Positions 55,640-63,400 of a DNA stretch of 64,000 bases are shown piece by piece (positions within the stretch are counted from its first letter, which is position 1; each line of letters opens with the position of its first letter). The notes under the pieces were generated by a model. That model had not been told where the DNA came from. It worked only from the letters and a program-made list of their open reading frames with translations, and did no database searches. This stretch comes from Bacteroidia bacterium (GTDB lineage: Bacteria > Bacteroidota > Bacteroidia > M30B66). The stretch covers positions 1 to 64,000 of the forward strand of contig JAGYKL010000018.1 in NCBI GenBank assembly GCA_018401705.1. Reading direction: 5' to 3'. The translations under genes were made by a program, and so were the position numbers.

Positions 55640-57037
55640 TTAATCTACAAGCAAAATCTTACCTGATGAAACAATATTATTTTCTCTTGTGATTTTATAC
55701 AAATAAAAACCCCTAGCATTGTTTGATAAATCAACAATTGCGTTTGAAGAAATTAATTTTTCATTATGAATAAGAGTTCCAACACAATTATATATTTCCA
55801 GATTATCAAATTGATTAAGTGATGCATTAATTTGAATATTAAATTCGCCATTTGAAGGGTTGGGATAAATAAATGCTTCAAAATCATTAGTATTTTTAGC
55901 TAGGCCTACAGTTGAAGTACAGCCATCTAGCACCTGAACTGGGATGTTTTCATCAATAAAATCACCGTTGCCGAGAGCACCTGATATGTTGTTACCGCAA
56001 GCCCAAAGTGTATCATCGCTTTTTAGAAATAAAGAATGACTTAAGCCTGATGCAGAGATTTTTATTATATCTGTGAGTCCACTCACTTGAACAGGGATGT
56101 TTTGGCTCAAATTTGACCCGTCACCCAATTGTCCAACCAAGTTATCTCCACAAGACCAAACTGTTCCATCATTCTTCAAAAATAGTGAATGATATTGACC
56201 AGCAGAAACTGCAACAATATCTGAAAGACTATTGATTTGGACAGGGGTCGTTTTAGAATCGTTAGTGCCATCACCTAGTTGTCCTTGATTGTTAATTCCA
56301 CTTGCCCAAACAGTATTATCACCTTTGATAAATAGAGAATGCCTAAATCCTCCAGCTATAGATATAACGCTGCCAATTGAATTAACTTGAGTAGGATTAA
56401 TTACTTGTAATGGCGAAGAACCTAAACCTAAACATCCGTCTTGATTATCACCACAAGAAAACACTGTACTATCGCTTTTCAAGAACATAGAATGGTAATC
56501 GCCAGCTGCAATGTCAATTATACCCGACAGGCTAGTAACTTGAACAGGAGAAAGTCTTTGTGTTTGTGTTCCATCGCCAAGTTCGCCTGAAAAATTCCTA
56601 CCGCAAGACCAAACAGTGCTATCACTTTTAAGAAAAAGTGAATGATAGAAACCAGCTGCTATTTTAGTAATTCCTGTGAGACTTGGTATTTGGATAGGAG
56701 TTGATGAGCTGGTATTTGTGCCATTTCCAAATTGACCATACTCATTATAGCCAGTAGCCCAAACCGTGCTATCGCTTAATAAAAACAAAGTGAATTGATC
56801 TCTTGAAGAAGTAGCAACAATTCCAGTTAAGTCATTTACAGATATGGGTGTTGAAGTATTAGATGTTGTTCCATTCCCTAACTGTCCGAAAGTATTAGTA
56901 CCCGTTGCTTTTGCTTCTCCATCTGAACAAACAAATACTGAATGACTGCTTCCTGCCGCCACAGCTTGAGCCAATAATGAAGTAGCTGTGCAATTAAATA
57001 TTGCCATTGTAAATAATAGTCTTTTTATTTTTCGCAT
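55640..57037 (-). CDS. Secreted RCC1-repeat propeller protein with T9SS sorting domain
   Basis: Exported protein of 465 residues. The signal peptide (about 1-25) leads into seven RCC1-type repeats of about 51 residues. Each has 'A-A-G-x-x-H-S-L-F-L-K-S-D-S-T-V-W-S-C-G-x-N-x-x-G-Q-L-G-D-G-T', for example 'YHSLFLKNDGTVWSCGDN'. They predict a complete seven-bladed propeller (about 27-375). A T9SS type A domain follows ('FIYPNPSNGEFNIQIN ... GFYLYKI ... GKILLVD'). RCC1-like bacterial proteins of this kind are extracellular binders with unknown ligands. It lies between the two heptamer arrays. Confidence 0.88.
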   Translation of the reverse strand: MRKIKRLLFTMAIFNCTATSLLAQAVAAGSSHSVFVCSDGEAKATGTNTFGQLGNGTTSNTSTPISVNDLTGIVATSSRDQFTLFLLSDSTVWATGYNEYGQFGNGTNTSSSTPIQIPSLTGITKIAAGFYHSLFLKSDSTVWSCGRNFSGELGDGTQTQRLSPVQVTSLSGIIDIAAGDYHSMFLKSDSTVFSCGDNQDGCLGLGSSPLQVINPTQVNSIGSVISIAGGFRHSLFIKGDNTVWASGINNQGQLGDGTNDSKTTPVQINSLSDIVAVSAGQYHSLFLKNDGTVWSCGDNLVGQLGDGSNLSQNIPVQVSGLTDIIKISASGLSHSLFLKSDDTLWACGNNISGALGNGDFIDENIPVQVLDGCTSTVGLAKNTNDFEAFIYPNPSNGEFNIQINASLNQFDNLEIYNCVGTLIHNEKLISSNAIVDLSNNARGFYLYKITRENNIVSSGKILLVD

Positions 57038-57169
57038 AGCTGTTTTCTTAAAGTTTGGTTCTTTTGTATTGCTATATAAACAGATAAATGGCCTAAATAG
57101 GCAGAGTTTGTTTTATAAATTTCTTCAGTTTTTAATTAGCCAAGATTAAGGTAGATTGATTAGAGGTGA

Positions 57170-57391
57170 AATAACTAATACTAGTGAGTAGTGAGTAGTT
57201 GAAAGTAGATAGTGGATAGGAAAAAGTGAAAAGTTTTTTTGGCATTATCAAAAACGGGAAGTAGAAAATAAAATGTGAAAAGCAGAAACTAGAACGGCAT
57301 ACTCAATACATTTTACCCAATACATAATACCTTCAGCGTAAATCATATATTCGCATGTCGTAAATCGCGCATCATAAATCGAAAATCGTGA
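57170..57391. repeat. Degenerate heptamer-periodic intergenic array 2
   Basis: Block A (57170-57239, 10 units) includes two GTGAGTA, then GTTGAAA, GTAGATA, GTGGATA, GGAAAAA, GTGAAAA, GTTTTTT; eight successive units begin with G and seven of them with GT. After a 10-base break plus one unit, block B (57258-57348) runs in one register: GAAGTAG, AAAATAA, AATGTGA, AAAGCAG, AAACTAG, AACGGCA, TACTCAA, TACATTT, TACCCAA, TACATAA, TACCTTC, AGCGTAA, ATCATAT. One 8-base unit follows, then GTCGTAA, ATCGCGC, ATCATAA, ATCGAAA, ATCGTGA (57357-57391). The array runs into the GTG proposed as start of the next gene. Confidence 0.65.
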
Positions 57392-58089
57392 ACCACCTCC
57401 TACTCCTTCCAACTCTCATCATACTAATGGCTTTCAACGGAAATTCAGATGAATCCCTCCGACGAACGCCGAAATTAAAAATTGGCACCTATTGGATGAT
57501 GAAAACAACACAAGTATCAAATTCTCAAAGTAAGGCCTCTGATTATATTTCCAATGAATATTGTGAAATAGACTCAATATTTAAAATTGATGGCAGAAAG
57601 GTCTATCGTGCTCTGTACACCATTGAAGAACAAAACAAAAAGTTCCATGTCGTGTTTGACGAAATGAACTTTGAAATATTATCCTTACATGCAATTACTG
57701 ATGAAGGCGAAGACACCTTAGAATTTAAATCCCGTTTATTAAGATTCCCTCTTCATGAGGATAGATCTTGGAGATCAAGAGAAACAACTCAAGGAGCAAT
57801 CGACATAGCTGCATTATCAATGGATGCCGAATTTCATGTTGACGGAGTTGGAGATACGACATTCTCAGTAAACGGCCAAACCATTCAAACCAAGGCGTGG
57901 AAGATAAGCTGCACATTAGAATTTCAAGAAGAGAAATTCAATTCAAAATATGTCTATTTAGCACCAACTAAAAAATTTCCCGGATCCTGCCCTATGTTTA
58001 TGTGGGTAGAAATGATGCACGGCCTCGTTGAAGAAGTCAAAACAAACCAAATGTGGATGAAGAAAGAACTGCTGGAGTTTAAGTGGTGA
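57388..58089 (+). CDS. Exported protein of unknown function
   Basis: Protein of up to 233 residues. A GTG at 57388 gives a signal peptide ('NHLLLLPTLIILMAF'). The mature part resembles the DUF3108 type by eye: 'GTYWMMKTTQVSNSQ', 'YCEIDSIFKIDGRKVYRALYTIEEQ', 'LLRFPLHEDRSWRSRE' and 'YVYLAPTKKFPGSCPMFMWVE'. I would not assign a function. The start is doubtful, because the GTG is part of the heptamer unit ATCGTGA. The ATG at 57427 is the next choice but would leave no signal sequence. The array therefore supplies at least part of this gene's leader. Confidence 0.6.
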   Translation: MNHLLLLPTLIILMAFNGNSDESLRRTPKLKIGTYWMMKTTQVSNSQSKASDYISNEYCEIDSIFKIDGRKVYRALYTIEEQNKKFHVVFDEMNFEILSLHAITDEGEDTLEFKSRLLRFPLHEDRSWRSRETTQGAIDIAALSMDAEFHVDGVGDTTFSVNGQTIQTKAWKISCTLEFQEEKFNSKYVYLAPTKKFPGSCPMFMWVEMMHGLVEEVKTNQMWMKKELLEFKW

Positions 58090-58159
58090 AGGGGAGTTGC
58101 TTTTATTAATTGGTGCAAGAACTTCTATTCGCTCAACTAAAAAATCCAATTAATAAATT

Positions 58160-58182
58160 AAATCATTTAATGAAAATGATTT
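58160..58182. terminator. AT-rich hairpin between convergent genes
   Basis: AAATCATTT-AATGA-AAATGATTT is a perfect 9-bp inverted repeat between the convergent gene ends at 58089 and 58215. A second pair, ATTAATTGG (58105-58113) and CCAATTAAT (58146-58154), lies just upstream. Either could end transcripts from both sides, though the low GC makes them weak. Confidence 0.4.
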
Positions 58183-58214
58183 CTGATTCTTAATTTACCC
58201 CTACTCAATTAATT

Positions 58215-59582
58215 CTACCTAGAAACAATTACCTGCTTAGTAATTTTTTCTTTTCCTCCACTTATACTTATCAAATAATTACCTGCATACAGTGTTCTTG
58301 TATCAAAATATGCAATGGTAGCTCCTGGTATAAGTTTGGTTTGAGTAATGATTCTACCATTGATATCACTCAGGCTAACTTCTAGAATATCTGTAACTAA
58401 ACCTCCTACCTGAATGGCAATTAAATCGCTTGCTGGATTAGGAAATACATTAAAATTTATTTCCTTAAAACTTGAAGAATTTACGCTAGTTAGTACTGGC
58501 TCAAATGCCGTTGTTGCTTCAGTAACTGAAGTAACTTTTCTATTGGCATAATTGCCGTAAAATGTCGGTCCTACAACGTAAGGATATGCTGAATTCCAGT
58601 TCTCATCCACTGTTGCGAAGTAACAGTAAATACCTTCAGGATACTCGGGCGTTACGCAAAATCGTCCATTATGCTCATCCAAATAATCATCTTCTCCAGG
58701 ATGAGCTATAAACTCATAATCTTCCCTGAAATAACCTAATGGATAATCAAAGCTCACTTCAGGTCCTGAGGAAACAGTTGCACCAGTTGGAGAAGTGTTT
58801 CTTAAATTAATATCTCGCAATTGATAGCCCGACTTTTGTCTGGTAACTCCTCCACTGCCATCTGCATTTCTAAACCCATAAGCTCCATAAATAGGAAAGC
58901 CATCGTATGCAAATCCAATTAAAGGCGAATGCTCAGTACTATCAATGGCATAAAGTCCATCGGCTGCATATAAATTACAAATAGAAGAAACTACAGATAA
59001 ATCAAGATTAAATGCTGAAGGATTTTGATGATGATGATAATTACCCATTGCCGGATGCCCTTTTGAACAATCGAAACCTGGCTTTTCGGCAGGAACGGCA
59101 TCTCGGTTCCATGCTTGCGATGCCATTGGTCCACCCGGACAGGGTGGATTTCCCGGACCTCCGCATAATGCATTAGTATTGGAGTTCCAGGCAACGCCAT
59201 CACGATAATCAAAAAGTGAAACACCATTAATAAATACGCCTATGTTGCCACCAACTGTAGTAAATGGAGTACCATTATTAACTGTTGGATTTAGAGGTAT
59301 TCTATAAATGGCATTTTGGTCAGAGGCATTTGACGGATTACCATCTTGAAAAGGTCCTGTAGGATAGGCCGGAATTCCATGTGTATGCACATATACAAAA
59401 TCATTAGAATACTCAACTAATTGGCAGTTCACAAGAATATTATTTCCTAAAGCAATTGAGTTACCCGTCATATAATAGTTGCCTGTCTCTGTTGTGTTTT
59501 GTAACCAGGAAGTAATTGCGGGATTGTCCTGAGCAAATCCTGCCAATGGCAGTAAAAAGGAAAGAAGGATTTTGCGTAGCAT
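58215..59582 (-). CDS. YHYH-domain secreted protein with T9SS sorting domain
   Basis: Exported protein of 455 residues from the ATG at 59582 ('MLRKILLSFLLPLAGFAQ' signal peptide). The central YHYH domain (about 110-315) shows 'IGVFINGVSLFDYRDGVAWN', the metal-suggestive 'GNYHHHQNP' at about 180-188, 'IGFAYDGFPIYGAYGF' and 'NGRFCVTPEYPEGIYCYF'. Two further histidines lie upstream in 'VHTHG'. A T9SS type A domain ends it ('NVFPNPASDLIAIQ ... GNYLIS'). The YHYH family has no proven function, but its histidines and this neighbourhood point to metal binding. It is the last gene of the MbnP-MbnH cluster, 37 bp after the di-heme protein on the same strand. Confidence 0.87.
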   Translation of the reverse strand: MLRKILLSFLLPLAGFAQDNPAITSWLQNTTETGNYYMTGNSIALGNNILVNCQLVEYSNDFVYVHTHGIPAYPTGPFQDGNPSNASDQNAIYRIPLNPTVNNGTPFTTVGGNIGVFINGVSLFDYRDGVAWNSNTNALCGGPGNPPCPGGPMASQAWNRDAVPAEKPGFDCSKGHPAMGNYHHHQNPSAFNLDLSVVSSICNLYAADGLYAIDSTEHSPLIGFAYDGFPIYGAYGFRNADGSGGVTRQKSGYQLRDINLRNTSPTGATVSSGPEVSFDYPLGYFREDYEFIAHPGEDDYLDEHNGRFCVTPEYPEGIYCYFATVDENWNSAYPYVVGPTFYGNYANRKVTSVTEATTAFEPVLTSVNSSSFKEINFNVFPNPASDLIAIQVGGLVTDILEVSLSDINGRIITQTKLIPGATIAYFDTRTLYAGNYLISISGGKEKITKQVIVSR

Positions 59583-59619
59583 AGATTTCAATGATTTAAG
59601 TTTATTATTTGGAATTTTA

Positions 59620-60645
59620 TTAATTACTGAGCAAGATCTCACGTGGAAAAGAAAAATCAGAATTGAACAAAAATTCTTTATCGGTTAATGTCAGTAAAAA
59701 GGCAAGTAAATCAACCTTTTGCTTGGATGATAAAATAATTTGCTCAGATAATTCTAAGGATGTATTTGAAGTACCTAAATCTCTACCTGTATAATGATTA
59801 ATAACCTCAGAGAGTGTCTTGTAACGTCCGTCATGCATGTAGGGAAAAGAAAATTCAATATTTCTTAAAGTTGGCACTTTGAAAAGAAAAGAATCCTTTG
59901 GTAGACCACTTACCACTACCCTTCCATAATCATTTAATGTTGTATCGATTGCTAAAGAATTACTTCGAAATTCATTATTTGTAAATAATGGTTCTGTATG
60001 ACAAGATGCGCAATTTTCCTGAAACAGCTTATAACCATTGGCTTCCTGAGAAGAAAATTCCAGCTCGCGATTCATTACTTTGTCGTACTTCGAATTAGCA
60101 GAGACAAGCGTGAGCATGAATTGAGAAATAGCTTTCAAAGTTTTTTCGCCTGTAACGGCGGAATCTCCAAAGGCACTATAAAACAAACCCCGGTAAAGCT
60201 CAGATGCATTAAGTTTTTTAACCACATTTGAAATATCTTCATCCATCTCAAGTTTGTTATGAATAGGAGCTAAAGCCTGAACATCGAGATGATTCACGGC
60301 TCCATCCCACATAAAAGACTTTTGCCAGGCCAAATTGAGAAGTACCGGCGAATTGCGTTTCCCAATTCTATCATCAATTCCGTGACTTAAATCATGGTCT
60401 ACATGCGTAAATGAATTGTATTGAGAATGACAACTTGCGCAGGAAATGGTATTATCTCGAGAAAGAATAGGATCATAAAATAAAGCTCTTCCAAGGAGAA
60501 TTTTTTCGCTGTTAAGCGGATTATTCGTGAAATTATATGTCGGAGCTGGCCAGCCTGCGGGCTTTTCAAATAATCGCGTATCGTGAAAACTGAATGCGCA
60601 GAATGCAAGCATTAGAAATAGATAAACGGCAATTTTAAGTTTCAA
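59620..60645 (-). CDS. mbnH: Di-heme cytochrome c peroxidase/MauG-like protein MbnH
   Basis: Periplasmic di-heme protein of 341 residues. I chose a TTG at 60645 as start because it gives a clean signal peptide ('KLKIAVYLFLMLAFCAFS') and sits 7 bp after the mbnP stop. Two CxxCH sites are present: CASCH at about residues 69-73, within 'ISCASCHSQYNSFTHVD', and CASCH at about 212-216. 'MWDGAVNHLDVQALAPIHN' and 'VPTLRNIEFSFPYMHDGR' are typical of the CcpA/MauG family. In the characterised MbnH, a bis-Fe(IV) state oxidises a tryptophan of its partner MbnP to kynurenine. The adjacent mbnP makes that the best reading. A general peroxidase is the alternative. Confidence 0.85.
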   Translation of the reverse strand: MKLKIAVYLFLMLAFCAFSFHDTRLFEKPAGWPAPTYNFTNNPLNSEKILLGRALFYDPILSRDNTISCASCHSQYNSFTHVDHDLSHGIDDRIGKRNSPVLLNLAWQKSFMWDGAVNHLDVQALAPIHNKLEMDEDISNVVKKLNASELYRGLFYSAFGDSAVTGEKTLKAISQFMLTLVSANSKYDKVMNRELEFSSQEANGYKLFQENCASCHTEPLFTNNEFRSNSLAIDTTLNDYGRVVVSGLPKDSFLFKVPTLRNIEFSFPYMHDGRYKTLSEVINHYTGRDLGTSNTSLELSEQIILSSKQKVDLLAFLLTLTDKEFLFNSDFSFPREILLSN

Positions 60646-60652
60646 TGTTCCC

Positions 60653-61378
60653 CTATTTAAAAGAAACTGCGACAATGTTTGATATCATCATTGCAGATGT
60701 TCCGGGGCTCATGACTTCGGGTGTTTGAGAAGGTTTAATCAGAGATAAAATTTTATTCAAATCCAAGGAAATGCTTATGGGTTCAGATGCTTGCACAGTA
60801 AGCTCTATCGTTCTTAAAGCATTGTAAGGATGCATATAGCCACCCAAATGATATTGAAACAGTTTATTTCTTGTAGTGCAAGTGAGAGCTTTGCCCTCCA
60901 GCTTAAAATTGATATAGCCACTTTGCCAAGACCAATACATGCCTTGTGTAGGATCTAAATCGCCAGATAAGGCACCTGACACATTGGTAAGACTATCGAT
61001 TCCCAAATTGAATTTCAATACATTAAAATCAAGCTTTTGAGTAATGTCCAAATCAAGTGTTTGCGCCTGTCCGGCGGATAAATCCACAAGATGATAACTA
61101 TTCACTACATGAATTACCTGGGAGTCATTTTGAAAAAGGGAGATGTCTGAGATGTAAAACCTTAACGTTTCAATTGAAATTTGATTAGAATCGGCGGGTA
61201 ATTCTTTTGTAAACTGAATTCTGGAGGAATCATATAAAGGTTCAAAACTAAGCGAGATTTGAGCAAAAAGAGTCGAATTAAAAACAACAAAGAAGAATGA
61301 AAATATGGCAAAAATCAAATACCTAGAACGAGATTTTAAGTGTGAGCAAAATTTGCAAGATGAAAAAATCCAATCCAT
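60653..61378 (-). CDS. mbnP: MbnP-family copper-binding protein
   Basis: Exported protein of 241 residues with a hydrophobic segment at about 20-38 and probable cleavage at 'LFAQ'. The family pattern is clear: 'LRFYISDISLFQND', 'HLVDLSAGQ', 'LKFNLGIDS', 'GMYWSWQSGYINFKLEG' and 'FQYHLGGY'. Trp149 and Trp151 are candidates for the tryptophan that MbnH oxidises to kynurenine in the studied pair, which then helps bind copper; His177 is a candidate ligand. It is directly followed by mbnH. The start at 61378 leaves a long, Cys-containing pre-signal stretch, so a later start is possible. Confidence 0.85.
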   Translation of the reverse strand: MDWIFSSCKFCSHLKSRSRYLIFAIFSFFFVVFNSTLFAQISLSFEPLYDSSRIQFTKELPADSNQISIETLRFYISDISLFQNDSQVIHVVNSYHLVDLSAGQAQTLDLDITQKLDFNVLKFNLGIDSLTNVSGALSGDLDPTQGMYWSWQSGYINFKLEGKALTCTTRNKLFQYHLGGYMHPYNALRTIELTVQASEPISISLDLNKILSLIKPSQTPEVMSPGTSAMMISNIVAVSFK

Positions 61379-61424
61379 GACCTAATAAGCAAGTTCAAAC
61401 TTAGGAATATTTTTCTTCTTACGA

Positions 61425-61919
61425 TTATTTATTCATTGCCATCGTATTACATTTTAATAAAAGCTCTTGTAAATTGGTTCCTTTGCTTTTAAGAGGGTCA
61501 ATTGCCTTGACTAGTTCAGCTCTGATTTTAAAAAGTCTCTTACGATCAACAAAATCTGATTGCTTATTTAATTCAATGTTCATAAGAGCTTGCTGTTGAT
61601 TTTGTTTGGGATTAAACCATGCATTTAATTCAGAACACTGGTGACAAACACCATTCTTATTAACTAAGGCACAACGATGATTAAAAATTTCAGTCATAAT
61701 ACTTCGTCCTTCTTGTAGCAGGTATTTAACGCTTCCTTGCGATTTATTTAGAATCACTTGAATTTCACTTACTGAAAAATCATAGATATCTTTTAACATA
61801 ACTGCAACTTGCTTTTCAATAGGTAAATTCTTCTGCAATGCACGTAAAGCAAGTGTCGATATGTTCTTTATATCATACACAGCTTCAGCTGAATTCTGAT
61901 GCACAAGCACCCAAGGCAT
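61425..61919 (-). pseudogene. RNA polymerase sigma factor (ECF-like), C-terminal part
   Basis: Second part of a sigma-70 family gene, in the same frame as the first but beyond an in-frame TAG. Region 4 is seen in 'NLPIEKQVAVMLKDIYDFSVSEIQVILNKSQGSVKYLLQEGR'. The C-terminal extension 'HRCALVNKNGVCHQCSELNAWFNP' holds three Cys (C-x8-C-x2-C) and is a hallmark of one Bacteroidota ECF group. The 25 residues before region 4 are in a wrong frame here: 'EHIDTCFTCIA' reads in the next frame, and 'PKLANALGACASEF' reads in another frame around the stop. At least four small indels in about 130 bases are implied. It precedes mbnP by 46 bp. Confidence 0.7.
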
Positions 61920-61922
61920 TAG

Positions 61923-62252
61923 CTAGTTTGGGTGATCATTTAGAACCAATTGCTTAGCCCTTTCACTTACATCAGGCGTCCATCGTTTTCTTTTGTTTAA
62001 CTCATTATAGGCAAGGTTTGTAGCAATTTGAAAAATCCATGTTTTTGAAGATGAATCTCCTTGAAATGTATTTAACTTGTCAAAAGCTTTAATGAAGGTA
62101 TCATGCGCTAAGTCTTCAGCATCATTTCTGCTTGCTGTTAACCTGTACAAATAAGATTTTAGCTGGGCTTGAAAACTAATAAATAACGATTGAAACGCAT
62201 TTATATCGCCCGAAAGGGCTGAATTAAACAAATATTCAGAATGATTTTCCAT
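61923..62252 (-). pseudogene. RNA polymerase sigma factor (ECF-like), N-terminal part
   Basis: First 109 residues with a clear sigma region 2: 'FQAQLKSYLYRLTASRNDAEDLAHDTFIKAFDKLNTFQGDSSSKTWIFQIATNLAYNELNKRKRW', the usual core-binding and -10 recognition segment. The frame ends at a TAG just after region 2, before region 4. If the sequence is right the cell could make only a region-2 fragment. If the base counts are wrong, the gene is a normal factor of about 275 residues. It heads the minus-strand cluster with mbnP, mbnH and the YHYH gene and would be the natural regulator of the cluster. No anti-sigma factor is adjacent. Confidence 0.72.
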
Positions 62253-62308
62253 GGACTAATAAATAAACAAATAAAAATAAAAAGGGGGAGATTTCTCTCC
62301 CCAATCTT

Positions 62309-63292
62309 TTAAGGAATTAATACAATTTTGCCTTCAGTTCTTCTTTCCTCAAGCATTCTATGAGCAAGAGCTACTTCAGAAAAAGAGTATTTAAAATTAT
62401 GTTGGATTAACACTTTTTGCTGAGCAATCAAACCTATAATGTCGCCTTGAGCATTATACCAGTTTTGAAAATCTTTGTTCAACGTATGTGCTAAATTAAA
62501 TCCCTTTTGAGTAAGTGAGTGATCAACAAAATACTCAGGATGAATACTACCTTGAATACCGGAAGCACAGCCGTAAATTATTATTAAACCTCCATCATTA
62601 AGGCTTTTTACACTTTCGTTATATACCTCGTTTCCAACCATTTCAAAAACGACATCCGGCTTTCCAATTTCATGCTCCATAATTTCTCTCCAATTGTCTT
62701 TAGTATAGTTAATAGAATAATCGGCTCCGAGCTTCTGATTATGCGAGAATTTGGTATCCGAGCCACAACCAGCAATAACCTTTGCTCCATTTAGCTTAGC
62801 TAATTGAAGCAAAATACTTCCCAATCCGCCGGCGGCGCCATTAATCAATACAAGTTTACCTTCTATATTTCCTGCGACTTGATCAATCATATATTGAGCA
62901 CTTGAGCCTTGCACGAACAGCGCTGTTGCTGATTCATTTGAAATTGACTCAGGCAAAGGAATACAATACTGTGAGTGAGCTTTAACATATTGAGCATAAC
63001 CACCACCCGACGGTAAAATAGCTAGAACTCTCATTCCTACTTGTAAATGAGGAGGCATTCCATCTCCGCAAGAAACGATTGTACCTGCTATTTCTGCACC
63101 AGGAACATAAGGCAAAGGAGTTGGCATAAAATAGGTGTTTCTCCTACGAAGAATATCTGAAAAATTAATTCCAATCGCTGCCGTTTTGATAATTACTTCA
63201 GCATTACCAGCCATTGGTATTTCTACCTCCTCTAGCTTAAGCACTTCGGAACCACCAAATTCAGAGAATTTAATTTGTTTCATTGTTGTCAT
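62309..63292 (-). CDS. NADPH:quinone oxidoreductase-type (MDR) zinc-free dehydrogenase
   Basis: Medium-chain dehydrogenase/reductase of 327 residues without the catalytic zinc cysteines. The N-terminal GroES-like domain (about 1-125) includes 'GINFSDILRRRNTYF' and 'VPGAEIAGTIVSCGDG'. The Rossmann domain has 'VLINGAAGGLGSILLQLAKLNGAKVIAG'. This is the QOR/crotonyl-reductase type that reduces quinones or enones with NADPH. It lies 56 bp upstream of the sigma factor on the same strand. Met4 is a possible alternative start. Confidence 0.9.
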   Translation of the reverse strand: MTTMKQIKFSEFGGSEVLKLEEVEIPMAGNAEVIIKTAAIGINFSDILRRRNTYFMPTPLPYVPGAEIAGTIVSCGDGMPPHLQVGMRVLAILPSGGGYAQYVKAHSQYCIPLPESISNESATALFVQGSSAQYMIDQVAGNIEGKLVLINGAAGGLGSILLQLAKLNGAKVIAGCGSDTKFSHNQKLGADYSINYTKDNWREIMEHEIGKPDVVFEMVGNEVYNESVKSLNDGGLIIIYGCASGIQGSIHPEYFVDHSLTQKGFNLAHTLNKDFQNWYNAQGDIIGLIAQQKVLIQHNFKYSFSEVALAHRMLEERRTEGKIVLIP

Positions 63293-63400
63293 AGTAAATC
63301 GTTTTAGAATTTAAATCTTTGACAAACAAGCAGGCTGAAACGGATGGCAGAAAGATAAATAAAGCTACATGTTATTGATTATCAATTTATTAAACTTTAT

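Noticed and set aside
55450-57391. CRISPR array
   Set aside because: The repeated units are 7 bases, unequal and contiguous; there are no 25-40 bp direct repeats with spacers and no cas genes.
55380-57391. Insertion sequence or transposon remnant
   Set aside because: No transposase fragment, no terminal inverted repeats and no target-site duplication are seen; the only shared feature is the 7-base periodicity.
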